Part shown: piece by piece, positions 21,731 to 33,836 of the stretch
Layout of the letters: every line of letters begins with the position of its first letter
How positions within the stretch are numbered: position 1 is the first letter of the stretch
Assembly: GCA_027924585.1 (NCBI GenBank)
Contig: BSBM01001027.1
Coordinates: 127,001-191,000, forward strand
Direction of reading: 5' to 3'
Origin: Larix kaempferi
Lineage: Eukaryota; Streptophyta; Pinopsida; Pinales; Pinaceae
Length of the DNA: 64,000 nucleotides
Program-made: the position numbers and the translations under genes
Notes under the pieces: generated by a model
The model's database searches: none
What the model was told of the DNA's origin: nothing
Seen by the model: only the letters and a program-made list of their open reading frames with translations

Positions 21731-22816
21731 GTGTCCAAGTTGGAAGATATGATTAAAGGGGTTGTGAAAATGGCTTATTTAGTTAACTTGGAAAATAAGA
21801 TGGCTAGTAAAGAGGATATCAAGGATATGGATAGAAAAGAGGATCTGGTAATGATGACCAACAAGATGGCTATTTATAAAGAAAATATTAAAGATTTGAA
21901 GGTAATGCTGGATGAGAGAAGAATCAGATTTTCTACACATTCTTCTACTCAAGAAGAGGATAAGGAGGAAAAGGGGGACTTTTTCCAGTCACATATTGAG
22001 AAAATTGAAAAACAATTAGAGAATTAGAGTTTTGAGTCCCCAAAATATGGTGATCCACTACATGATCACGGGTTCAACTCAGGTCCAAGGAACTACTTTA
22101 TTCCCAATATTAACATGAGAAAGTTTGATGGTAGTGATCCAATAACATGGATATTCTAAATGGAGGAATTATTTGATATACACCAAGTGACAACTTTGTA
22201 AAAGGTAACTATTGCATCATTATATTTGGAGCCTGGTCAATTTGTATGGTATCAATAGATTTATGACCGTAAAGAGGACTCTATTATCTCTTGGTCTATT
22301 TTCATAGAAGAAATGATTGCACATTACAACAATTTTAATATCAACACTTTCTTTAGTCAGTTGATAAATATGAAACAAAAAGGTCTAGTTACAGAGCACA
22401 CCAAGCAGCTTCATAAGTTAAGTCTTAGAGTGAAGAATATTTTAGAAGATAATTTTTTGGATCTCTTTATGGGAACTTTAAAGGAGAATACTCAAAATGA
22501 CATATGCATCCTTCAACCTAAATAATTGGAGAATGATTTTAGTTTGACAAGGAAAATTGAAAGTAAAAATATGGCGATGACTACTAGAAGGACCACATCC
22601 ATCATATATAGAGAGAATAATGTTCCTTCTTCTAACCCACCTCAAAGGTTGACACCTCAACAACTGGATGAAAGAAGAGAAAAAGGTCTATGCTTTAATT
22701 GTAACAACAAGCATAATAAGGGACATAAATGTGGCGAGAATAAATTATTCTACATAGATTGTGAAGAGGAAGAAATAAAAGAACAAGAACCATATCAAGC
22801 TGAACAAATAAAATAG
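21731..22816 (+). pseudogene. gag of gypsy element 2
   Basis: One frame runs from ATG 21,731 to 22,816 with stops only where Gln would be expected (TAA/TAG from CAA/CAG). After a Lys/Glu/Met-rich N-terminus comes the capsid region, with KFDGSDPITWIF, then LYLEPGQFVWYQ, and LINMKQKGLVTEHTKQLHKL (about 22,370-22,430). It ends in a zinc knuckle CFNCNNKHNKGHKC (about 22,690), the compact form common in chromoviruses. The protein would form the particle and package RNA. No frameshift is seen within it. Confidence 0.8.
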
Positions 22817-25703
22817 ATTACTTTTTAAGAGATTAATCCCACCATACCATATCATGCATTAGCTGGAATTAGCACTCCTCAAACTCTCAAGATCAAAGGA
22901 TATATAAAAAAAGAAAAAGATAACAATGCTGATTGATTCTGGTAGTACTCATAATTTCATTCACTCAAAATTAGCCAAAGTTCTGAATTGATTTGTATAT
23001 CCAGCACTAGAGTTTCAAGTAATGATTGCAATTGGAGGAACTATCAATTTCCCAGGGAAATGCCATAATATCAATCTTACTAACGGGGAATATGTATTGA
23101 ATAGTCCAATGATTGTTATCCCAATGGGTGGTGTTGATGTTGTCATAGGTTTTAATGGTTACAATCATTGGGAACAATAGCTTTTAATTTTCAATAAATT
23201 TTCATGAAATTTTCTTGGGAAGGAAAATAATTTGAATTATGGGGTATCACGGGGAATCCAAGCAAGGTGATAATTTCTAATGGTATGAAAAAATTGTTGA
23301 AAAGGGGACATCAAGTTGTAATTGCACAAATATTCTCATTAGATGTTCAAACATATAAGCCTCCTATTACCCTAGATCTCCAAAGGGTCATTGATAAGCA
23401 CTCCAAGGTATTTGAAGATATTCCAAAAGTTCTTCCACCTACTTGATATTTTGATCATGATATTCACTTAATTCAAGGAAGTGCTCCTCCTAACGTCAGA
23501 CCTTACAAATACCCCTATGGCCACAAGAGTGAAATTGAGCATATGGTTAAAGAAATATAGAGGCTGACATAATTAGGCCTAGCCAAATTTCTTACTCTGC
23601 ACTAGTGGTAATGGTACACAAGAAGGAGGGATCATGGCGCATGTGTCTAGATTATAGAGAGCTCAACAAGATCACCATTAAAGATAAGTTTCCCATTCTT
23701 GTCTTTGATCAATTATTAGATGAACTACATGGATAAGTTTACTTCACAAAGTTGGATCTCCATTCAGGGTATCATCATATTAGAATGAAGGAAGAAGACA
23801 TCCCAAAAAAAACATTCAGAACTCATGAAGGTCATTATGAATTTATGGTCATGCCTTTTAGCCTTATTCATGCACCTTCAACATTTTAAGGTTTGATGAA
23901 TTCCATTTTTAGGCCTTTCCTTAGAAAATATGTGTTAGTATTTTTTTATGATATACTAATCTATAGCAATTCTTGGGAAGAACATATTCAAAATGTCGAT
24001 AGGGTGATACAACTATTAAAGAAGCAACAACTATATGCAAAACCTTCCAAATGTTTCTTTGGGGTAAAGGAGGTAGAGTATTTGGGTCATATCTTATCTC
24101 ATGAAGGTGTCAAGGTTGATCCTACCAAAATTAAATCTATGGTGGATTGATCGATTCCCAAACCTTGAAGAATCTTATAGGATTCTTCGCTTTAATAGGG
24201 TGCTACCGTAAGTTTTTTCAGAACTATGGAAGAATAGTAGCACTTCTAACATTATTGAAGAAGGAATAATTTTCATGGACTCCAGAGGAAACTCAAGCAT
24301 TTGAACAACTTAAAGAGGTAATGTGCAAAGCTCCTGTTTTGACTAGACCAAACTTCACAAAAACCTTCATTGTGGAATGTGATGCCTTAGGAAATGGAAT
24401 TGGTGTTGTTCTAATGCAAGAAGGACAACCCATTTCTGTCGAAGGTCAACCAATCAAGGGAAAGAACTTATAGAAACCCATTATGAGAAGGAAATGATGG
24501 CAATACTACATGCACTTAAGCAATGGAGTCCTTACTTAATAGATAGGCACTTCAAGGTCAAATAGATCATGATAGTCTTAAATACTTCTTGGAACATAGA
24601 CTCTGATTCTTCAGAAGAGAAACAAAAATGGGTAACCAAGATGTTGGGATATGACTTTGAAATCATCTATATGAAAGGGAACTAGAATGTGGTGGAAGAT
24701 GCACTCTCTAGAAAAAATGAGGATGTTGAGGAATTAATTTATGCTATTTCGATTATATAACCTGATTGGGTAGTAATAGCAAGGGAATAATAGAAGAGTG
24801 ACCAATTTGTGTGGATAGTCATTCAAAATATACAAAATTATCCCAGTGTCTCAGATACTTTTGTGTGGAAAAAGTATTCATGGTGGTATAAGGATCACTT
24901 ATATATATGTAAGAACTCCCAATTGAAACAAAATATCCTTTTGGAATTGGACACCTCTCCTATACGTGGGCACCAATATTACTAAAAACGTACCACAAGG
25001 TCCAAAAGGAATTATTTTGGGAAGATCTTAAATCTGATGTTCAAAGGTTTGAAGCAGAATGTTTGGTTTTCTAACAAAATAAGGTTGAAACAATTAAGAA
25101 TCTAGGTCTTTTACAACCATTAGAAATACCTTGTTAGTGATGGGAGGAAGTCCCAATGGATTTTATCACAGGTCTACTCAAGTTAGAAGGGAAGAATTTT
25201 ATTATTGTGGTTGTTGGTAGAATCACAATTATGAACACTTTTGTGCACTCTCTCACCTTTTTAATGCAAGTACAGTTGTTGCCACCTTCATGGAATTAGT
25301 TTAGAAGTTACATGGAAACCCAAAGATTATTGTAATTGATAGAGATCCAAATTTCACTGCAATCTTTTTACTTAATTATTTTCTTGTTTGGATATCCATT
25401 TGGCTCACATTTTTTCTTATCATCCTCAATCCGATGGGAAAACTGGGATAGTGAATAAATGTTTGAAGGCTATCTTTGCTGCTTTGCATCTGATAAACAA
25501 ACACAGTGGGTGAAATGGTTATATTTGGTAGAATGGTGGTAGAATACTTCCTTCCATACATCATAAAAATGTCTCCATTTATGACACTTTATGGGTACCA
25601 TCCTCCATCTATCACATCTCCCTTAAAAGGAAAATATAGAGTTCAAGATGTGGAATATCACCTAGAGCATCATGAAAAAGTTCTCTAGTTACTGAAGGAC
25701 AAC
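22817..25703 (+). pseudogene. pol of gypsy element 2 (protease, RT, RNase H, integrase core)
   Basis: Protease: TMLIDSGSTHNFIHSKLA near 22,925-22,975, with the active site DSG; a one-base insertion in an A-rich run just upstream (about 22,915) breaks the link to gag. Reverse transcriptase: about 23,400-24,150, broken by shifts; the catalytic box reads FYDILIYS, so the first of the usual paired Asp residues is Tyr. LGHILSHEGVKVDPTKI follows. RNase H: about 24,360-24,740. Integrase: about 24,960-25,690, with PMDFITGL (first catalytic Asp) and MTLYGYHPPSITSP late in the core. Many stops and shifts make it inactive. Confidence 0.8.
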
Positions 25704-26189
25704 TTGGCTATGTCAAAAAATATGATGAAACAACACGCAAATCAACATCATAGTGAAAGGAGTTTTGAAGAAGGGGATTGGGTATTTCTGAGGCTACAAC
25801 CTTACAAACATATTTCTCTCAAGCAAATAAATAAAGACAATAAATTAGCACCCAAGTACTATGGTCCTTATAAAGTGTTGCAGAAAATTGGAATCATGGA
25901 TTACAAATTGGAGATCCCTTCATCTTCAAGGGTACACTCAGCTTTCTATGTTTCTTTATTAAAGAAGGTAATAGAAGACAAGATATTAATTCAAACTATC
26001 TTGCTAGAGCTTGATGAAGAAGGAAAATTCATATTGGAACCTAAAAAAATCACTAAAACTTGGACCAAACAACTACACAATCGGGCTATTACTGAGTACC
26101 TCATCAAGTGGAAGAACTTACCAATTGAAGATTCGACATGGGAAGATGATTCCTTCATACATAAGAATCCACAACTAATCAAGTGTTGA
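25704..26189 (+). pseudogene. Integrase C-terminus with GPY motif and chromodomain
   Basis: An open frame of 161 codons. Residues 20-80 carry the integrase C-terminal DNA-binding region, with GDWVFLRLQPYKH and the GPY/F motif in LAPKYYGPYKVLQKIG. Residues 105-160 form a chromodomain: EPKKITKTWTKQLHNRAITE, then YLIKWKNLPIEDSTWE, where Tyr and Trp are the aromatic positions expected to read methylated histone tails. In chromoviruses this module steers integration towards heterochromatin. It is the best preserved piece of the element and ends 29 bases before the 3' LTR. Confidence 0.85.
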
Positions 26190-26204
26190 GGACAACACTT
26201 ATCT

Positions 26205-26218
26205 GAAGGGGAGGGGCA
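26205..26218 (+). other. Polypurine tract of element 2
   Basis: GAAGGGGAGGGGCA abuts the 3' LTR start at 26,219. Confidence 0.75.
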
Positions 26219-26574
26219 TGTTAGACCTTAAATGTTGGCACATTACCCCCTATAATGTGACTCGTTACATATTATTGATGCCAACTTGGGTCTATTAGTG
26301 GTAATTGTCGTTAGTATTAGTATATCATTTATGTTGGCTTGGGTCCATTAACTGTAATTGTTCCTCTTTGTATCCTATATATAGGAAGGATACATTTTCA
26401 TTTGAATCATCCTGTCTTATCTTGTCAAGTGTGTACTTAATACATTGTATAAGGAGGTTTCCCCCTTGAAGAGGCTTGCTATTTCATATTTTTCTTCATT
26501 AAAGGTATGGAGTACACTCTTTCTAGTCTATTTATTCTATTTTCATGTTCTTTTTGGGAATTTGTTGATTAACA
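26219..26574 (+). repeat. 3' LTR of gypsy element 2
   Basis: 356 bp, starts TGTTAGACCT and ends GATTAACA, followed by CTTGT. It is somewhat longer than the 5' copy. Confidence 0.85.
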
Positions 26575-26579
26575 CTTGT

Positions 26580-26633
26580 CATGGGAAAAAGGTGCCCCTT
26601 ATTGCTATATCTGATGATGAAGCTAAAGATTAG
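26580..26633 (+). pseudogene. Right part of the ORF interrupted by gypsy element 2
   Basis: Continues the frame of 20,240-20,629 as HGKKVPLIAISDDEAKD and a TAG at 26,631. The frame is kept exactly when the element and one CTTGT copy are removed. Confidence 0.5.
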
Positions 26634-28152
26634 TCCAAATTTTATGAATTATGCATTTTGTTTAGTAGCTATCACTAGTATAGTCTAGGCATAATATAAC
26701 CTTATAGATATAGTCATAGATATGTTATAGTTATAGCAAGTATTTTGAGTTATTGTCTAAGGCATTGTAAAACTCTCTCGACAACAATTGGCAATTTTCT
26801 AATTCATATTTGGTCTAGTTTCCCTTAGGGTAAACTCAAACTTCTATCTTTTGTTTTTAAAAGTAATATAATTCCTTGGAGATTACAAAAATAAAAATAA
26901 AAACTAATAAAATTAGTGAAGCCTTGAAATTATGAGGTCAAGCATTAAGCCTACGTTTGAGGGTTTTAAAATAATTATACATTTTTTTAAGTGTGTAGGT
27001 CTCCATCTATACTTTTGCACCATCCATTTATTTCCTAGATGGGTGAGGCAATAAAAAATTACACCATAAATACATGTCCGATGTATTTTAGAATTATGAT
27101 ATATGTGCAAATAAAAATAAACAAAAAATAGAAAAATCTTTTTTTTTCCCTTGTATATATATAAAGTGTGTAGTATCATTGGTGATGAATATATGGATCA
27201 TATTTAAATATGTGGTTGAAAAATGGAACTAACAACATGGAGATAGAAAAATGGATGTGTTTTTATTTATGCAACTCGAACCACCATGTTTTTTAATATA
27301 AATCTAAAACCAAGGAAACCAACCCATCCAACACACAAAGAAAAATAGGCAATTTTTCTTTTTTCTTTTTTTGAATTTATGGGAGCACACCTGATTTTAT
27401 TACATAAATTCATAACCATGAAAATCTTCCCTCACCTTTACATGTTTCAAAAGGAAATATTTAGCATTGGGGCATATTTCCCTCTCTTTGGCATAGTTAG
27501 GGTCCCTAGGCCCACATCTTTGTGAAAAATCACCTAATGGTGCCAAAATGAACTATTTGAATTATGGTCATTGATTTCAAAGGATTAATGTTGTCATTGA
27601 TTTTATATTAAGGCATTACATTGAACATGTTGAACTATTAGTCCCTGCCAAGACATAGAATATAGCAATCACTTGGTCATCTATAAACTTTGACTTTATA
27701 TTAATACTAAAATGAATTAATAATGTTTCTTAATATTATGTAATATTTATATATTAATTTTAATAATTTGAAAATATAAATTATTTTGTTGAATATTTAA
27801 AATTTGTTATATCTATTCTGTAATTGGCTAAAGCCCATGAAGTGACAAATTACCCCTACTTGGATGTGAAATTGTTTAAACAAAATAACAATTCAAATTT
27901 CAAAAATTCCAATTTTTTTCTGAAGTTGACATTTGTCCTTTATACTAAAAGTTTCATTAATAATAATAATAAATATTATCATTTTGTACACCTTGTCATT
28001 ATCATAAATACATAAGTACATAATTTCATTAATTCTTTTTACCCAAAAGCTAGTTTCCACATAGTCATCACTTATAATAATAAAAATAATCACTCATGTC
28101 CTAAATCTATCATGTGATAAATATAAACAGAATAATTATAAATTATCTTTAA
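26634..28152. other. AT-rich, no recognisable gene
   Basis: Homopolymer runs and short frames only. No feature supported. Confidence 0.5.
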
Positions 28153-28276
28153 AATCACGATCATAGTCGAGAGATATTAAAATATTATCTCCGTAATTAC
28201 CGTGTCACCCTTGAAATCACGAATATCGCAGCCAATAGATATTAAAATATTATCTTCGTAATTACCATGTCACCCT
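28153..28276. repeat. 62-bp tandem duplication
   Basis: Two units, 28,153-28,214 and 28,215-28,276. Both contain GATATTAAAATATTATCT, then CGTAATTACC and TGTCACCCT. A few substitutions separate them. Confidence 0.8.
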
Positions 28277-31200
28277 CGTGCGAACACCTGAAAATGCAGT
28301 TAAAATTTAATATAATATTTATAAAAATTACTTATACAAAATTTACTGAGACGGTGTCCAAACAATTTAGCATCGTGTGGCAGTGGCGCGAAAAGGCAAT
28401 TGATTGGCTCTTGGGAACTCTTGAATTACTTGACTTATCCGGAGTGAGTTAGCATGTTACCCCTCTAATATTTCCTTTACTTTTATTAGGTCGCATATAC
28501 TCATATCTATATAAATATAGAGTAGAGTTTGGATCTAGTACTAGCAATTTCCCAGAAGGTGCAAAGGGACGTCGAAAGGGAAAAATGGATGTGAATTGGA
28601 TATAATGAAGTGGAAAAGAGAGTATTAAATTTTTTTTCTAATTTCAATCTTCTTAACCATCATATGTGGAAATTTTGAATGAAAATTTTCATTTTTCTCC
28701 TCCAAACCCTCCACCTTATGAATAAGTTATATCTTATTTTGACTTAAAGGCTTAGTGATTCCTTATTAATTGGTAAGAGTGTAGTTGTGATATTTTCATA
28801 TATATGTTTCTCCTCTACAGTATATAGCACAATATTAACTTAGTATAGATTTGAATGTGAATGTAGATATATTTTGAATTTTATTGAAAACATGCATTGT
28901 AGAGTTGTGAAACAACACAAAGTGATCCCATAGGTATTGAAAATCATCCCCAAGGCCTAGAAAGTAGGTCCATGACACTTCAAAGAAAAGGGATTGTTAT
29001 GGAACCTGGAATTGACAAGATAGAAAAGGACATGCCAATGGTCTAAAAGAACCAAGGGAGAGAGACATACATAGTAAAAAGCTGTTGGTTGTATAAGAAA
29101 TGGGCAATCACTTAAAATTAGTTAATTAAGTGGAGCAATCTAGTGGGATCCACCCCAACAGTTATTGCAAGTATATAAGCCATTTTTGGGAAGAGCATCC
29201 ACCTTGTGGTGTTGATCTATTACATCCTATAGACCCTCCATTACTACATCCATTCATTCAACAAAATAAATATTTTTGCCTAGTATAAGCAAAACATTTA
29301 AATCACATGCAACAATACATGGTTGATTTGACAAAGATTCTTAAAGTGTTTTTAAGAATTTTTCCATGAATTCAGTAAGTAAAAGTCAATATATGCACAT
29401 CGTTGCTACAACTTGACTCTTGATTGAACAAATTTTGCACACTTTGATATGATCTATGAAGATGGATTTTTGGTCTTCATTCCATTCAAAAAAATATCAC
29501 TGAAAAATAATTTGTTTGCATGAGTAGATGTACAAGGGATGTTGATTAATGGCCATCATCTTATTCACTTTAGTCTCTTGAAGCATGGGTGGCACTAATT
29601 TTGTCAGATCTCGATTTTGTGACAGTTCAACAATCTGCTTTTGTCATTTTTTTTGGAAGTGTTTTTTTTTAAATCAATCATTTAATTTATTTTAATTTTG
29701 TAAGGAAGAGAAATTCTAAGAAATTTAATTGAAGACAAATACCATGATGGAAAAATATTTTTATTGAAATATATATATATTTTTTTATTATTTTGTTGTT
29801 GAAATAAAAGTCGATAAATTTATATTCTATCGATTAAAATTGTTTATAAAGTACTTACAAAAATAATACATATCTATTTATATTCTACTCATTGAAATTT
29901 TAATGTTATAAAAGGAAGAAATGCATTTATTACCTAAAAATGTGTTTAAGATATGGACATATATGCTAGTTTGTATAAGAGATTTGCCATTCAGTAAAAT
30001 GGCTTAATATGAATAGGCATATTGTAGGCTATAAAGTAGTTTTTCATTTGTTACAATTTGCTTAAGATATGAATTTATACTTCATCTTATAGAAATATTT
30101 TTATATTCATTGAAATTGTTTGATATATGAATATTTATGATAATGTATATTTCCGTAACTAAATATTGAATATCTATAATGTTGAAATCATAATGAGCAT
30201 ATTGTTATAACAATTTATTGCCATGTTGTTGACCACACTCTGTACCCAAACAAATGTTGGTTTTTCCTTGAATACCATCCTCAAAATGAAATGAAATATT
30301 TAAGGAAGCGTTTCAAGATAATTTTAAAAATAAATAAAATGCTGATATGTAAAGTAATATTTTATTCATTAAAATTGATTCACATATGTACCTATATTGT
30401 AATAAAAAATAATATTTTTCTATTTAAAAATTCGCTATGTGAACAATGTCTCTTAAGTGACTTTTAGGCCACATGGATGACGTATCTTAAGAAACATTTG
30501 GGCCAACGTGATTGTGACAAACATGGTAGTTAGGTGAAAACCATAGCTTCATAGTTTGATGAAGGTGCCGGCTTGATCCAAGGACATAGTCCCTTGTCGA
30601 AGACCTTTCTACAATATTTAGGGTTGATAATAAACATAAACAACCTTTCGAATGTAAAGACACTAAAATATTTGTGGCATTTAATCCATTGGGTAAGAAT
30701 TGTTATCAATGAGCACAACCCATCAAATATGCAAAGTAGGGAACATAATTAGTAACCATTGGTGAGCTCGTTAATCTCTAACATATTGATATGTAACATT
30801 AGATAGATGTTCTCAGGGGAGGCAAGTTTGGGAGGGGACATTCCTTTTTAAATACAAGAATAAGGAAGTAGATTCCTTTTTAATGTTATAAATAATGAAG
30901 GTCCCTCTCATACAACTACCAATCACTAGCTAAACAACATCCAATCAAAGCAATGCTTAGTAAACAATTGAGATCACTTCCTTAGTTTTGGATTTAAACT
31001 TGGGACATAGAAGCCAAGTTCTCCACCTCCATGGAAATAGTTTTCTTAGAAAAAATTTCACCAAGATTTAAATGCTTTGTAGTATGTGAAAATCAATTTT
31101 TTCGTGTAATATTTATCAATTAATTGGTAGAAATCCTCTCTATGTTTGTAGAAACTTTGTTTTGGAACAAGAGAAATAGTTGCAAAGCAGCTAGTCCCTG

Positions 31201-31520
31201 TTTTAGAATTATGTTAATAGTTTGTTTAATTAATTAAAAAATTCAAATATTTTATTACAAAGATTTAATTAAAGACAATTAGGATCCAATATTAACAGAG
31301 TTTAAGAAGTTCCAAAAACACAAGTTAGCCCAATGATCATATGCTTCATGGAGAATAGATAAAATATCAAATATTTAAAAATAATAAAAGTTTGATTGAC
31401 AATTTGATAATAAGTTAAAAGTTGATATTATTAACTGTTTTTTAATAGTTTAAAGAATTAAGATTAAAAAAAATTAAAATATTTTTAATTTTATTTTAAA
31501 AAATTACAATTATTTTTATT
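28277..31520. other. AT-rich, no recognisable gene
   Basis: No supported coding frame. Around 29,080-29,280 there is LTR-like composition, with AGTATATAAGCC near 29,170 and then a CATCCTATAGACCC stretch, but no partner repeat was found. CTTAAGTGA-type words at 30,445-30,495 resemble those near 1,100. Confidence 0.4.
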
Positions 31521-31692
31521 ATAATTGATTTGAAATAAAATGTAAATATTAATTAAAAGTGTAAGATGCACTTATGGAATAACATATGATTGTAATTATT
31601 CGTAAAATAATTAATTTGAAATAAAATGTAAATATTAACTAAAAGTGTAAGATGTATTTACGGAATAACATATGATTGTAATTATTTGTGTC
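31521..31692. repeat. 86-bp tandem duplication
   Basis: Two units with period 86. Each contains TTTGAAATAAAATGTAAAT, then AAAAGTGTAAGATG, then GGAATAACATATGATTG. Confidence 0.8.
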
Positions 31693-32470
31693 TCTATTTA
31701 GGTAATGTAAATTGTTTTTAATGTTGATTTTATAAGTTATAATATCGTTATATTTTTTGTCCAAAGATAAAATCTTTGTATTTGATATTTAACTAAGATA
31801 TCAAAATGCACATGACCTAGCTTTTTGGCTAAGTTAATCTTGCTTGACATTATACTATATTTATACATTTCATCTTTCTCCAAAAGATCCATGCATTGTT
31901 CAGGTCTTACATGTAATTAGGTCTTACATGTCATTACTGTGTCCCTACTTAATACATAATACTAAGATATGCTTGTTTTCTCTAGTTACTATAAAATTAT
32001 ACTGAGAGTTTTGATTCATGTGATCATCAATTTTGTAATAAAAGTTTTGCATTGATCATAAAAAAATGTTGTAAAAAATGTCATAATAATGAATTAGATA
32101 TGAGAGTTTATGTTAATATTAGTTATAACAATTATTTAACTTAATCAATTACTCAATCTTTTTTTTCTTTATTGTTTATTAAATACTACTTAAATAATAA
32201 ATCCACAAATAACCTAATTCACTTTTCAACTCGATTATAAATCTTAAAGGAATAAGTTATATTCATAAAGTAAACCATTATTATTTTTTTATTATAATTT
32301 TTTATCATTATTTTGATTCTTATTTAAACTGAACCTAATTCTTTGTTTTATTTAAGTTGTATGATACACTTATTTTAATTTTTTTAATAAAATAATTTCA
32401 TTAGTAATTTAATTAAATCATTTTTTAATATGTTTTAGTTAATAATTTAATTAAAGTGACTTTTTAATAA
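31693..32470. other. AT-rich, no recognisable gene
   Basis: Nothing supported. Confidence 0.5.
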
Positions 32471-32482
32471 TGTTTTACTGAT

Positions 32483-32695
32483 GTTTCTAACACTACCGTT
32501 GTACCGTTGTAGAGATTACCTCATAAGCTAATTTTAATTTTAACGATAAAATTGTAAAAAGTTAAATAACCTCTCATTTTAATTTCACTCACTGAGGTAA
32601 TTTCTAACATTACTGATTTTATTTTTATAACCGTTGTAGAGATGACCTTATAAGCTAAATTTAATTTTAACGATGAAATTATAAGAAGTTAGAAT
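32483..32695. repeat. ~127-bp diverged tandem duplication
   Basis: ACCGTTGTAGAGAT, then ACCT(C/T)ATAAGCTAA, then TTTAATTTTAACGAT occurs at about 32,503 and again at about 32,630. The intervening TTTCTAACA phrase is repeated too. Confidence 0.65.
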
Positions 32696-32761
32696 TAAAT
32701 GCTTACTCCTTGTTACCAAAAAAATTTTGTTCGGAAAATCTATAGTGCTTTGCAGATGGAC

Positions 32762-32803
32762 ATCCGTAATAAGAGATCTGCTATCCGTAATAAGAGATCT
32801 CCT
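32762..32803. repeat. 21-bp tandem duplication
   Basis: Two adjacent copies of ATCCGTAATAAGAGATCT plus three bases, 32,762-32,782 and 32,783-32,803, differing at one base. Confidence 0.85.
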
Positions 32804-33348
32804 ATGTTAAGTAGGGAACTCGGACACAGCCGCCTTTAACTACAAAATCATTTATTCTACAAACTCAATATTTGCATTCAAAGATTTTAAATATTTACTT
32901 TCACTGGATTCTAATTATGAATAAAGTGAAATAATTCTGGATCAACATACCGCATTTGGCCAGACTTGATTCTAGGTTAATAAAATACTTGTCATGATTC
33001 CAGTTTAATAAAACACTTGTCATAATCCAATTATAATTTTTTAAGATTCATATTTTGATTTCTATTCCAGTTTCATTATAAAAAAGTCAAACTCTAGACC
33101 TATTTTTACTTAATTTATTCATTTTTTTTCAAACGCCAAGCTATGAAGTAAAACTCGTAAATGTTATTGTCCGTGGGATGGCTCAATGGCTTTAAAACCT
33201 CTATACTTTTATGAATTATTTACATATGATTTTTGTTGCGCTGAGAGGCTCTACAGCTTAGTATGAGGAGATCTTGTAACATGTGAGTGTTTTTCGAGTT
33301 TGTCGAGTGTTTTATCCAGTAAGAAAATAATACAAAGTAGACAAAAAA
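32804..33348. other. No recognisable gene
   Basis: AT-rich with no coding frame supported. Confidence 0.45.
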
Positions 33349-33607
33349 ATAATACAAAGTAAAAAGTAATAAATATTATATAATCCATAAACAAAAATGA
33401 ATAATACAAAGTAAAAAGTAAATATGAGACTTAAACTAGAGACTTTAGAACTTAGGATTAGGTGGTAAATATTAAGTAAAAAAAAAGAATAATACAAAGT
33501 AAAAAGTAATAAATATTATGTCTGCCACAAACAAACAAAAAATAATACAAAGTAAAAAGTAAATATGAGACTTAAACTAGAGACTTTAGAGCTTACGATT
33601 AGGTGGC
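33349..33607. repeat. 140-bp tandem duplication
   Basis: Two copies with period 140. AATACAAAGTAAAAAGTAAT begins at 33,351 and 33,491. TATGAGACTTAAACTAGAGA begins at about 33,424 and 33,564. Each copy contains the AATACAAAGTAAAAAGTAA phrase twice, so the unit is itself built on an internal repeat. Confidence 0.8.
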
Positions 33608-33836
33608 TCGGGTATTGCACTCAAGGAGTTATTCAAGGAGAGGTTTACACCTCTAGAAATTTGATCCCTCTCTGTGCTTGATAGAGCCTAGGATTTGGAT
33701 CTAGAGTGGTATACCTACAATGCAAATAATGATTAGATTGAATACTTAGAACTTAATATGTATTAGTGACGGGCACACTACATGAGCCTTGAAGCAAACA
33801 ATATCACTGTATAATGTTTAATCTATAAATTATCTT

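Larger units (their letters stand above)
20630..26574 (+). mobile_element. Ty3/gypsy LTR retrotransposon 2 (chromovirus, Reina-like), complete but decayed
   Basis: The element is 5,945 bp. LTRs are 20,630-20,968 and 26,219-26,574, flanked by a perfect 5-bp duplication CTTGT (20,625-20,629 and 26,575-26,579). Order: primer site, leader, gag, protease, reverse transcriptase, RNase H, integrase, and a C-terminal chromodomain, the mark of chromoviruses. Short LTRs and small size fit the Reina clade. The LTRs look about 80-85% alike by eye, and every frame has stops or shifts, so it is old and inactive. Confidence 0.9.

Noticed and set aside
29080-29290. Possible solo LTR with TATATAAGCC.
   Set aside because: No TG/CA borders with a target duplication and no second copy in the window.
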